The notes under the pieces were generated by a model. It made no database searches and had not been told where the DNA came from. It worked only from the letters and a program-made list of their open reading frames with translations. A DNA stretch of 64,000 nucleotides, from NCBI GenBank assembly GCA_005281725.1, contig SSBO01000009.1, forward strand, positions 3,236,163-3,300,162, written 5' to 3'. This DNA is from Wuchereria bancrofti (Eukaryota; Nematoda; Chromadorea; Rhabditida; Onchocercidae). The translations under genes and the position numbers were made by a program. Positions 1-11,834 of the stretch are shown piece by piece (the stretch's first letter is position 1; every line of letters starts with the position of its first letter).

Positions 1-3000
1 CGAGCTTTACGAGGCTTCTTATTGATGATGACAAAATACGGAAAAATTGTTTACATATCTGATAATGCAAGCGACTATCTCGGCCATTCCGTGGTAGTTT
101 TACTTAAATTTTAATTTTCTTTGATTTAAATAATTTGTGTATCGGCGCAATTCAAATTGCATAAGGGTGAATTTCAATTAATAATAAGTGAAATGAAAGC
201 AATCCACTGAAAGAGATCATTTGGTCTAGAAATTTCGGGATGTAAACTATTCTTTCTTCTTCATTTGTTTAAATTTAAGGCAGAAATAATGTGCCAAGGT
301 GATTCGGTGTATGATCTGATCGATCATCGTGATCATGGGCGTATACAAGCAGAACTCATGTCCGGTCCAGTTTCTGATCAAAATTTTTTTCCCAGTGAGA
401 AAGTTTTCATTTGTCGCATGAATTTGTCGCGTACAACAAAAAGACAACTTCAATATCACAAGGTGTTTTCAACTTAATTGTTGCACGCTGACCAAAAAAA
501 AAGTATTAGATTGTAACATTGGAATATAAATTTCATTGATATTTAATTTTTTCTTAATAAAAATTTCATTAATAAAAAAATATTAAATTGTAAATTTTAC
601 TAATACTTCATTTTTGCTTTAATTTGGAATCAATCTATACTTCAAAAAAACTAATAGTTAAATTCACTCTTCTGTTTAAGCACAAACTTGAGTTCAAATT
701 TAAATTCAAGAAAATTAGCAACAACATAATTTGAATTATTCTTGCAGTACACACTGATGGAAGGTCGTTATCTGCATACCAGTGATTATTATAACACACA
801 TCAGTCATTATCAGCACCCTTATCCCATATTCAGCCTTTGTTTGCCGCATACTGTGAGATGCTTATTAATCCGGAAAATGTCGAGACATTATCTGCCGGA
901 AATACGTCAATCTTCTGCACTGTACATTCAATGGATTTAAAATTTGTACATGTTGACCATATGTATGTTTCAGATTTGTCAACATTTGACTTTAAAAATT
1001 TCGCTTTATTGACCTATAAGCATCAAAATTTTCTGACTTACTGAAAATGATTTCTTTGTAGTAGTTCTTGGGCACAACCGTTCACTGATGGAAGCATCTC
1101 ACATCAAACTAATTTAACTAAAACGTTCCTCACAAAAGTTTATTAGATTTCGAGGTTTCAAATATGATAATTAGTAATACGACAATTTAGGACTGCATAT
1201 TATTTGGGTTACAAAAATGAAGAAGTAATTGATAAATCGTGGTATCAGTTTTTGCATCCCGATCATTTAGTTGAAGTTGCTTATAAACATCGTATCTGTA
1301 AGCATAATTCCAATTCTTGTGTTTTTTCATACTAAAAGTTTCGAGACTTATTTTTCCATGCTAAAAACTTGAAAACTAAATTTGACTTTTAAGTATATCA
1401 ATGTTACAAATTAAAAATCTATATATTTGAGTAAGTCAACGTAAAGATGGTGCGGTAATGTGCTTACTGCGTCTACAAATAAAGGATTGTTCATGGCTTT
1501 GGTTACATACTGTGTTTGCCGTAAAGAATAATTTATGGTATCAAGCAGCACATGGAAAACGAATGCGACATTTGATTTATATCACATATCAAGTTTTAAA
1601 GTAAGGAAATTATATAAATATACCATAATGAAACGATACTTGTTGCCTTAGAAAATAAGTTATGCCGAATAATCTTGACATGCTACTTACTTTTGTGAAA
1701 CTGTGCCATAAATTGACTTTCTTTACATTGTGTAACAAAAGTTATATAGCTGAGCAGTTACAGTTATGTATATAAAACTTCATTTGTTATAGTCTTTCAT
1801 TTTAATGATAACTATTATAATAGTACATTGTGATCAGTTATGCATTATTGATTAACTTCGAATTTTAGAGATTATTAGTTTCAATGAATTAGCTCAGTTT
1901 GATTTTTTATACTTCATTTGATGTTAACAAATCGATTAGAATGTTAAACGTTTTTTAGTGAAATGGAAGCGCTCTCATTGCAAGGCAATTTGTGGATTTA
2001 TGGAATTCGGAATGAATTAATGGTAGCATCTTTTGATCATATTATGGATGACCATGAAGATAGCGATGTCAAAGAGGAACAAATGTCGAAGCAATATGCT
2101 TCATCGACACTTGCCTCATTATTGGCCATTAAAAAGGAGCCATTATCTAGTGATAGCAAAGAATTTAATCACTTTGTTAGTTATTTCTCCTCATTTCCAC
2201 TTCTATTCAATGATTAAACGATTGGAAATGATCTAAAAGTTTGCAATTAAAAATGTTGGCAAACTCTAAAATCACTTGAAAAAAACTTTATTTACTTTAA
2301 GAATTTAGACATTAACCAATTGTACACAGCAAAATTTTACACTTAATGCGTCATCATCGCATGATCTGTCAAATAGTTTTGTTTGGATTCATCGATTCTG
2401 TTTGAAAAAGAAACAAGCTAACAAGATCCAATGACGATGATATGTTATCATACTATCATTTCAGGGCGGAAATTTCAAAGATTTAAACACGAATGAATCG
2501 AAAATTACTGATTTGGATTTTGGTTTGTTATTCTTATGCTTAATTTTTAGAAGCTATGAAATGTGCACCGTTTTTTCTGATCTTTGGTATTGTTAATCTA
2601 AAATATAAGAAACACGTAAAAAATGTTCCTCATGTTTTGCCTGTACACTTTGACAGTCTTGTGATAATTTTGAAAAAATTCATGAATTAGATTTATCAGA
2701 TTGAATTGTTATCAGAAAAGCTGAAAGCATGATTCAAGAAAAAAAAGCGTTCGATGTCTGAATGGGTTCTGGCAATGTGGCAGTAGTGTTTATAATTTTT
2801 CAGGCAATGATGATGAAAGCAGTGAACTGGAAGCTTTGCCGGAACTATGCTTGGAGCGAAATATCAAAGGACCATTACCTGATCTCAGCGGTGATTTGGA
2901 CAAGTTTTTCGAGGAAATGGAACATAGCAAAATGCAATCAATTCATTCTTCAACAATGATAAAATTACCAGAAAATGTTGAATGTATTAGCGATCAATTA

Positions 3001-3180
3001 TCACCTACACTACCATTTGATACTTCTTTGAGAGCATACAATCGTAAAATGCCAACAATAGCAAAACTTTTACAAGGACATTTTGACGATGAGGACAGCT
3101 ATGAAAGTATACAAAAACGAACACGGACCGATGAATATATGCAGTTGACAGATAATTTAGATGCGCAGCTAATTATGTAA
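1..3180 (+). CDS. cky-1: bHLH-PAS transcription factor, CKY-1/NPAS4 type (5' end outside window)
   Basis: Predicted exons: 1-93, 280-462, 748-962, 1191-1297, 1447-1600, 1959-2175, 2465-2522 and 2804-3180 (stop TAA). They join in phase to give 467 residues with the N terminus missing. The basic helix-loop-helix part must lie left of base 1. What is seen starts inside PAS-A (motif KIVYISDNASDYLGHSV), continues through SVYDLIDHRDH and CRMNLSRTTKRQLQ, and then gives PAS-B with YYLGYKNEEVIDKSWY and FLHPDHL. The junction region ends with NEMEALSLQGN, which resembles the NPAS4 stretch after PAS-B. Known members dimerise with an ARNT-like partner and bind DNA in the nucleus; in mammals NPAS4 is induced by neuronal activity. 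The C-terminal part is acidic and poorly conserved, as expected of an activation region. The 1447 acceptor is the least certain: a nearer AG would put a stop in frame. Family assignment is strong, the exact orthologue slightly less so. Confidence 0.85.
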
Positions 3181-3858
3181 ATTATTGATGTAAATTTTGG
3201 GAATATACTGATAATTATTGGAGCTATTGCTTTTTCTCATGCTATATTAAAATATTGCACAGTATATGGAGTACTTCGGACTCCTTTCAAGATAATGTGG
3301 GAATTTTTTGGATTTATGAACGGATAAGTTAGGATAAAATAAGTTCCGTATTCTGGAATTTACTTTATTCCTAGTTGTAGTGATTGAAGAATCACTTGTG
3401 CTACGATTCGTAAATTAATCATTAATAATTAATTTATTTATTGAGATATATGGGTTTTTATGAATTTTCAGTTAATGATCTTGTAGTATCATTTACAGGT
3501 ATCAAGTTATTATCATAGATATTATTTTATTTTGTAACTTTTTATCACTTTGTCAACCATTATATCTTCAATAGCTTTTTTGATTGCAACTTATATTGTT
3601 AACTAATTTTAAGCCTTAATGTTTGCAAGATGGCTAGCAGAGAAAGTATTCCAATTCCTAGTCTTCAATGTTAGCTTTAAAACCAGACTTTTTCCTCTTT
3701 AATGATTTATTTCATTAAACACTTTCGGACACAAAATTTATTACTAGTTAAAATGTAAATTCAGCGGTTAAAAATTATAAAATTAATTAGACGAAATTGT
3801 GTTCATGAAGTTGTTGAAATTTTTCGAATTTATTTCTTGCAATCTGGATAACTAAAGC

Positions 3859-3913
3859 CACTGGATTTATGAAATAATCTGGCTACCCCTATTGCCAGAT
3901 TTTCATACCAGTG
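3859..3913. repeat. 55-nt near-perfect hairpin (inverted repeat)
   Basis: The left arm CACTGG-ATT-TATGAAA-TA-ATCTGGC pairs with the right arm GCCAGAT-TTTCATA-CCAGTG around a 10-nt loop (TACCCCTATT). This gives 20 base pairs in three blocks of 6, 7 and 7, interrupted only by 3-nt and 2-nt bulges on the left arm. The size is compatible with a small microRNA precursor or a miniature palindromic element. Nothing in the sequence alone tells these apart, and the arms are shorter than a typical animal pre-miRNA stem. Confidence 0.7.
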
Positions 3914-6488
3914 AATTAATATTCCCCGTGATACAAGTCCCATCTGACTGTCAAAGCAGAAATACAGCATTAGACAAAATTCCAAAGTTATTCGATTGAA
4001 GTACTTTTCAATGACTGGGAATTAGTCCACTACGAAATGCTTACTCGATAGTTCTGTCCCTTAGTTTATACATTAACAATCATACCTCATACTTTAATTG
4101 TCCAATGGTTCACTGAAAAGTGTACATATGTATGTGTATAAAGTGAATAAATAATCATTAGATACTTTTAGTAAAGTTGTATTTGAAATGGATTTTGAAT
4201 TAAATTGTGATAAATAATATAAGTGAAATAGTAATATGTAATATCAGTGAAATGTTTTAGCACTTCGTGCATCGACTAGGGAGATACAATACTTATTCTT
4301 CTCGCTAGACGTCTTTTTCTTTATTTTTGATTGTTCAAATTTGACGATTATTAGTATCATTCAAGTATTATTTGAAAAATGATAACATAGAGCATAAGAG
4401 CTCAGCCTAATAAGCTTATGATTTACTTGCGTAATGAATAAAGCAACCTTAGAGGTTGAAGAATTGAATAACTCGAAATGAATTGATGTGATTCATTTAG
4501 AATTTTGAGTTTCTTTTATTAAATTGAAACACTGAAAGCTGGATGTTACAACTAAACGTTGAGAAAGAGTTATAGAGATGATCAAGTGACTTATCAAAAA
4601 TGGACTTAAAAATAGTCAAGCGAATATGAACAGAAGAAATGAAATTATTAAATTTGGTGGTAGTTTGTTGTTAGCTACCTGTGATTCTTATGATATTATG
4701 GTAGCTTGTCGAAGACCTTTATGTACCATACGGATGCATGAAATTAAACGAATAATAATCTTTTGTCCACCAAAATTTGCTAGTTTTTAGATTATAAGTT
4801 TAGCATACGGTATATGATGCAATATTCTCACTTTGTATCCAAGAGATTAGCCATTTCTTACTATCTTATAATGGAATAGTTCTTCTCTGATTTATCATCG
4901 TGACTTTTTTACAGAGTAGGTCAGTATTTCTACTTTTTCACTATCTTCAAACTTTTATTCCTTTCAATTAAAGATCCTTCTTTCAAAATTCAGGCTGAAT
5001 TAAAGTCTGCTGAATTTTTCTCTCGTTCGAGAATCTGTGTAAATATGCATTTATTTGCTCAGTCCTTGGCATAATATGGATTGAAAATTTTGCAGGAGAA
5101 TGACTGTTGCAGTAATTATTCAGTATTTCTTCAGTATATTAAACTTGATGAAATTTTTGCCCTGCACCACTCTATTTACGACATAGATTGACGCAGTATT
5201 AAAATATCGAAATGATAACCGCTTGTTACATTTAAATAAGTTAGGAAGAAGATCATCGAATATTTATGCGATAGTATAAGGAATTAAAAAGAGTCGAGTT
5301 CCTTTTATTTAAACAAGCCAAGAAATCCTAAACATCAATAATCTCTTACATATGGAGTTTTTGAAATCTCATAACTCCGATAATCAACTTTAAGTCTGAT
5401 AGAAAATAAGCAAAAGCATCTAGCAACTAAGCGATAAAATATTAAAAAAAATGGGCTAATTTGATTTCGGTTTAATTGCCAATGTTAGAAAAGCCAGAAA
5501 AGATAGAGAACTAACTATAGTCACTCAAAATCATTACTTAAAAGCTATTACTGTAATCAAAACTATGTAATATTATCAGCATACTTGATCTTGGTTACTC
5601 CAATACAACCTTAACTACAGAACACGAGTCTGTAGTGAAATGCATGGGAAAAGATTGATCTCGCATTTTGAACCTAAATCCCTTAAGAGAGAATATCATC
5701 AATAACCAAATTTGGCCACTAACTTTAGTTACCACTACTAAAATTAACATTTATTCATCCTTAGTGACGTTACACTAAATATCGCAAAAAGACGAATTAG
5801 AAACAGCTTAAATTTAATAGACAAAAAGATGAATTATACTGCAAAAAAAAGAAAAAAAAAAACACTAAAACTGACAAATTTAGCATTAGTAACACAAAGT
5901 AATAAATGACTGTTATCTGCCTCTAAGCAGTTCATTTAACCTAAAAATCATTTTTTGAAATAAGTAAAACATAAGGACGGGTTATATTAGAAAAATCTTA
6001 AGCGTCACTAGTTGCTACCCAAATGGATACCACAAAAATGTTCGGGAAGGAAGGGTACTATGAAATCTGTCAACTTTTAACAATGGACTTTAGCTGATTC
6101 TACCACAAATGAACTACCTTCAGCACTCATACCAGTGAAAACAAAAGCTGAAATGATCTGCTACTGCAATTAAAGCTAAGATGTTTGTTTCAAAAGGCAG
6201 AGAAATAACATTTGAGCGCAAATTGCAAGGAAATGACAAATGAAAATAGAAACCACAAGATATATACTTCTTATGGTATTTTATCACAACTATATGTCAA
6301 CACATCAATTTCGCCGCATTTGGATTAGAAATGACGAATTTATACCAAAGAGATGAGAATTTCCCCGAGAAGAAAAAAGACATCCACATTTGAAAGGAAA
6401 GAGATTACAAGATGAGAGTACCTTCTCTCTCTTTCCATTTCGTCATCCCACGTGGTACAATGGCATTACGTCATTCACACACAAATCA

Positions 6489-6547
6489 CGCACACATCAT
6501 ACATACACACACACACACACATCATACATACACACACACATACACAT
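6489..6547. repeat. CA-dinucleotide microsatellite, interrupted
   Basis: Runs of CA/AC are broken by two copies of ATCATACATA, so the tract itself looks like a small duplication of a CA run plus its flank. Confidence 0.9.
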
Positions 6548-8486
6548 AAGTGCGGTTTTTGCCATTCCACTTCGGCATCTCCCTAACTCGCAACTAGTGA
6601 TTTCATTGTCCAGCGATTCACAAACTTCTCGAATTTCAAAATTTTAGGATAAAACTTAATTTAAATATTGGAAATTAGGGAAAACTAAAAAAAAGTACTC
6701 AGATATGATGAGATTTTAAGACATATGTTAGGTTTTAGTTCATATAGGATTGACACATTTGTCTAAAAGTAACTCGAAAGAATGCATCCACATCTCTCTG
6801 CAAATGCGATAATAGGTAGTTGTAAATGGAGAGGGAAGCATAAATTTCGTTATTTTAATGCTATGGTAGATTATCTGAGTAGTACTAAAACTGGCAGTAA
6901 ATTTTCAAAGGAAAAGTCTTAAATCTAAAATCGAACAAGGGGAAATGGAACATATTTTCATTATTCATCTGCTATCTCGATAAGGCTAATTAATTCATTT
7001 AGTTTTTCTTGATCACTAAATGCCAGTTTATCATGTTTCTAGCAGCAATCATGTTCCCGGTTACAGTTTAATTGAATTTCAAATGCTAGCTCTTCTTTTC
7101 CGTGTCATCAACATATAAGAAGAAAATGTTCAAAATCGAACGAAAAAAAATCGTCCAAATTACCTTTTATAATTTGTAGAACCTTAAAACATTACCCAAC
7201 TTTGTTAAATTCAATTTGAATTTTAGGGACGCTAAAAGAAATATTTCTAATTTTGCTCAGATACTGACTGTTTCGCTTATCATAACTGTCACTTGTTATT
7301 GTTGAATTGTTTTCTCACTCCTTCTAAACATAATAATATCTTGCAATTCTTATCACTCATCAACGCTCCCCCAATTAATGCTCTATTCCATCTCATCTCT
7401 CTCACAACACTTTATCCGACACTTTCAATTCTAGTGCCGAATGCGTCACCCTTTCCTCTCCCATTCCGATCTCTTCAACAAGCACCTTCCCAGCCTTCTT
7501 CCTCTGCCCTCAGACTTTTCTTAAGAACGGCTTTATTCAGGAAACACGTAAATTGCGTGCTGGTCGGTACAAGACTCGATAGATGATAATGAGTTCATGT
7601 AATCTGCAAAGGCTACTGTGAAATTACTGGTCTCTCCATAATATGTTTTTGCACGAGTTATCTTCATACATTCCCATTGCATTCATTATGATTAGCGGGA
7701 AGATGTCTCTATTCTTAGAAGATATTCCGTAGAAGTGAATAATCACTTTCTTAACTTACTGATAGTAGATCATGGTATCATTTCCACTCATCTTTTGCTT
7801 TTCGAATTACTTTGGACGTAATACTTATGAGTTAATGGTTGCTTTCAGTGTCTCATATTATATCAGCTTAAACACATATCAACTGATGTAATTTGCATAT
7901 TTGATCGTAGGATAATTTGTTTTGACTTTGGATTTTGCATAAATTATGCGTAATGGATTTTATGATGAAATGCTATGTAAGAGAGGAAAAACATTTCGTC
8001 GAAGTGAATTCATTCTGAATGGTATGGTAAAAACAAGCAATGCGAGTGTGAATGTATGTTGAAATGTTTGTTGGCAAGTCTTTCATATTGAGAAAATTTT
8101 AGCATTGATTTTTCTTCTTTTGACAATCTACCAATATTTTAGCTCACATTTGTGATTTAGCTTTGCATGACGAGAAGTATTGCTTAAAACTGAATTTACA
8201 ATGCCTCGTTGTCATTGATCGTTATTGTTAGTTAAACCTTATAAATATCATCGAGTTATGGGCTGCTTACGATTTTAGTTAATGAGAAATTGGTAATTGT
8301 TTGCAGTATAACAACGTTATAGTAGCGCATTAGAGATACTTGCAATTGTTTTAATACAGCAAATTTGAAGAGAAACTAGAATTTCGATTCCGGTTATGGT
8401 TGCTGCTATTATACGGTACTTTGGAGGTAGCGACTGTTGACGAATTTATTTTCAACACTACGGCTACTTTTATACGACAAAATTCA

Positions 8487-11400
8487 ATGGGCGCTTTTCT
8501 TGATAAGCCGAAAACTGACAAGAATAATGACCAGGGCGTGGCTCACGTAAGCTTAATGATCATTCTTTTCATCGAAATTTAAAATATCAGTCTTTTTTTT
8601 CGAATTACGGTATAAGACTCTGATTTTGTAAGAGTATTCAAACCCTTTAATTCGTCTCATTCATTTTATTAAGTTATCTCGATTACCATGTTATTTCAGG
8701 GTGGAATGACTCTCTTGGATTTTGTATTTTGCACAATTTCTAGTAAATATTGTTGATGTTTGTAACATTTAATCACAATTTCTTGTAATGACAGTTATCA
8801 TTATTCATCACACTGCAGTGCTAGATATTCTTTCTATCTCGTGAAATTTTAATGTCTTCGGAGCCACCTTTCTCGTGTTTTATAAAATACATCAGTCCAT
8901 TAAAAAGGTGAAGCCTTATGCTTTGCACTATATCATCCTCAGCTGAAAAAAATTTTCCAATTTCTATTGTAGGGCACTCGGTATGCAGTAGCATCGATGC
9001 AGGGTTGGCGTATCGATATGGAAGATGCTCATGTTGTCGAAATTTCAATGTCTTCAGAGCCACCATTTCTTAATTGGTCGTTCTATGCTGTTTTTGATGG
9101 ACATGCCGGGAATAAAGCTGCTCAACATTCGGCTGAAAATTTGCTAAAAACATTGCTTGCTACATCACAGTTCGCACAGGTTTTTGTTTTTGCCTCATTT
9201 TTTTTTCAAAAAAATTCTACCTGCACTTTTAACCATTCAGTGATGGTAATTTAGAGTTTGGTTGAGATAGTTTTTTTTAGTTGAGATATTGGGAATTAAA
9301 AATGTTTTTTTTTCTTAAAAAGTAGTTGTGACGTTCTTTTGTTTTGGAAGGAATTCTTCCTCCAGAAAGTTAAAACTACCTCGGTACTTTGCAAATTGCG
9401 AATTAAATACTTTTCAATAAATTCAGATAGTGCAAAAGCTAAACCATTCATCGGGAGTAATGGATGCAGCAGCATTATCACTTCTCGAAGAAGGTATTAA
9501 AGAAGGATTTTTAACCTTGGATGCTAAACTACGAGAACGACATGAGACTGATGAGGACAATGAGCGCAGCGGTACTACTGCTATATGCGCTATTGTGACC
9601 CCGTCGCACATAGTTCTCGCGAATCTTGGTGTGCTTTATAGATTTGAAACATTTTCTGCTGCTTTTCTGATTTCAGAAGATTGTTGATTTGACAGTGTAA
9701 ATAGAAAATATATCCCATCGATTAACATCCCTGTTTTTGCTATTCAGCATATTGAAATTATGCAGTATGCTGTAAATTTATATTAATTTATAACTAAAGT
9801 TTCTGTGGTAGGAAGTATTCGTTTTATGAAATGGAATGTAGTATTTTATCTCCTCACTACATTTTTTACATTTTTCATTACATTTTTCTTCACGTGCTAG
9901 ACATTTATAAACACTGAGAAACTGATTTCAAATTTAGCGTTTTGTGTTGATTGTTAGAAGAACTGTTTGCTGCCTTCTCTCTACTGTTGTAAAGAGCAAC
10001 TTTTATTAGTTTAAACTTGTCGTAAGTTTACTTAATTATAAATCATAAGTTGAGTTTTTCATAGGTTATATATGCTTTCTTAGGGATTTTTTTATATTTT
10101 ATGAATATGCAGGCGATTCTCGTGCCGTACTGGCACGGAAAGATCAAGCAGCGTTTGGTACCGAAGATCACAAACCGTTTCTTCCAAAAGAACGTGATCG
10201 TATCGTGAATGCTGGTGGTTCTGTGATGATCCAGCGTGTCAATGGTAGCTTGGCGGTATCTCGAGCTCTTGGCGACTTTGAATACAAAGCTGTTCCAGGT
10301 TTGGATGCAACGAAACAGTTGGTCAGTCCGGAACCAGATATCTATACGATTGTAAGAGATCCGGTAAGGATAGTCTATTTAGGTAATGACGAGGACGAAA
10401 ACTGCTGCTATATTTTTCTAATAGTTCTAATTCTACTAATGGTATAATTAACGGAAAATAAATAATGTTAAAGTTTGGAGAATGCAATTTAAAAAGTTGT
10501 TAATCGTATCTAGCGTACAGCTGTACCATCAACGGGAGGCATACCACATTTTTTTTTATTTCTTAGGATTTCGTTCACTTTTTCTTGCTTAACATTCTTA
10601 TTTTGCTCAATTGGTTTATTTTCGCCTTATGAGTATCAAAATCAATAACTTCAGAACAGAAATAGGAGATGCTTTATGTGTAGGTAAATTATTTCAGAAG
10701 GTAGATGAGTTCTTGTTACTTGCATGTGATGGAGTTTATGATGTTATGGAAAATGCCGAGATTTGTAGTTTCGTAGAATCGCGTCTTCTTGTAACCAGTG
10801 ATCTCTCCAGTGTTGCAAACCAGGTTTTTTTTTTCTTTTTAGGAGGAAGGAAAGAAAAGGAGCAGTTATCAATTATGACACATTTGAGGAAATAGTACTG
10901 TGTGATATAATCTCGGAATATTTCGGGTCTAATTCATATTAAATTTAACTCTTTCATTTAGCTTTCTTACTTTTGGAGTGATGTGGAGATCCAAGGTTTT
11001 CTAAAATCATTTGGAAAAGGTAGCTTATTAAGAATGTTACAATACGACTAATGGTTTCTGCTTACTACAGTTTCTGTTGAAATTTTTGCCTGTAAGATGA
11101 TCGAAAACTATAAATGGATGGAATTGTTTCGTTAATAGTTTTGATATGTTACAAAGATCAAAAGTTTATATTGGTGGATTTCTTTCCAGGTGCTGGATGC
11201 TTGTTTATCGAAAGGCTCACGGGATAACATGACTATTATACTTGTATGTTTTGATGCAGCACCGAAAGTTGATCAAGAAGCAGTCAAAAAAGAAGAGGGA
11301 TGGAAACAAAAGATTTTTGAACGAGTGCAGGGTTCTTTTTTGAAACTGTATTTTATATAAAATGAATTTTATTACTTTATTTAAACTGGTTACCCTTCTA

Positions 11401-11834
11401 GCGCTTTTGACGTTTTTAGCAAGCAGCGAACTGTAGATTACAATGGAATAAATGAAATAGTAGCAAGTATAGTATGAAGTGGAATTTCAGTGAATGAGGC
11501 TGGATTATTAAATGTATTAATTAAAAATACAGATTGATGATGAATGGTTAATAGCAGCAAAATATATCATCTACTTATAATTATAATTTTTGGATCATTT
11601 TGATAATCTGAAACTCGTAGAAGTTTATTTTCAGAAATTCTTGAGGATCATGGAAAGCAATCACATTTGGATGCAGAATTTATAATGCGTGAGTTAGGTG
11701 GGGAAGTGACACAGGCATGTCCGGCAGGTGTCAGCATCCATGCGGCACGATCATTTATTGATAGCATTTTGGCGGAATGTGAAGCAAAGAATGAGAAAAT
11801 TCATTCGGCTTCATCTTCACCCGGAAGAACTTGA
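8487..11834 (+). CDS. ppm-1.A: PP2C-type Ser/Thr phosphatase, PPM1A/PPM1B family
   Basis: Seven exons: 8487-8546, 8973-9179, 9427-9628, 10113-10363, 10698-10823, 11190-11331 and 11635-11834, all in phase, 395 residues (human PPM1A is about 380). It removes phosphate from Ser/Thr using two metal ions; in animals PPM1A/B act on stress-kinase, TGF-beta and NF-kB signalling. The start [12 protein letters not shown] matches the family N terminus, which includes a myristoylation-type MG. PP2C motifs appear in order: [64 protein letters not shown] and [13 protein letters not shown]. The metal-binding aspartates in MED, FDGH, ACDG and SRDN are all present, so the enzyme should be active. After the core comes the alpha-helical tail seen in PPM1A/B, ending in a Ser-rich stretch. 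An open frame runs upstream of 8487, but the conserved start makes this ATG the natural one. The C. elegans name is by family resemblance. Confidence 0.93.
8843..8873 (+). repeat. Diverged copy of part of PP2C exon 2, inside intron 1
   Basis: These 31 bases resemble 9039-9070 in exon 2 of the same gene, in the same orientation, with two substitutions and one single-base gap. The similarity stops abruptly on both sides. The copy has no splice sites of its own and is not called an exon. Confidence 0.7.

Larger units (their letters stand above)
3181..8486. other. Intergenic spacer between the bHLH-PAS gene and the PP2C gene
   Basis: AT-rich spacer. It should begin with the 3' UTR of the bHLH-PAS gene; the first clear AATAAA is at 4146-4151, almost 1 kb after the stop. 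It contains a strong 55-nt hairpin at 3859-3913, a CA microsatellite near 6489-6547, and a C-rich, G-poor tract at about 7300-7560. The tract lies roughly 1 kb before the phosphatase start and may belong to its upstream region. Open frames at 4626-4790, 6390-6647 and 7293-7586 show no family similarity and no paired splice signals, so I do not call genes here. Confidence 0.6.

Noticed and set aside
4626..4790. 54-codon plus-strand ORF beginning ATGAACAGAAGAAATG
   Set aside because: It has an ATG and some balanced residues but no similarity, no signal peptide and no paired splice sites. This length is expected by chance.
7293..7586. Plus-strand ORF of 97 codons, Leu/Ser/Pro-rich
   Set aside because: It opens with a non-ATG codon and its composition follows from a C-rich DNA tract. 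There is no domain and there are no splice partners.
9423..9611. Minus-strand ORF over PP2C exon 3
   Set aside because: It is the reverse-strand shadow of a conserved exon.
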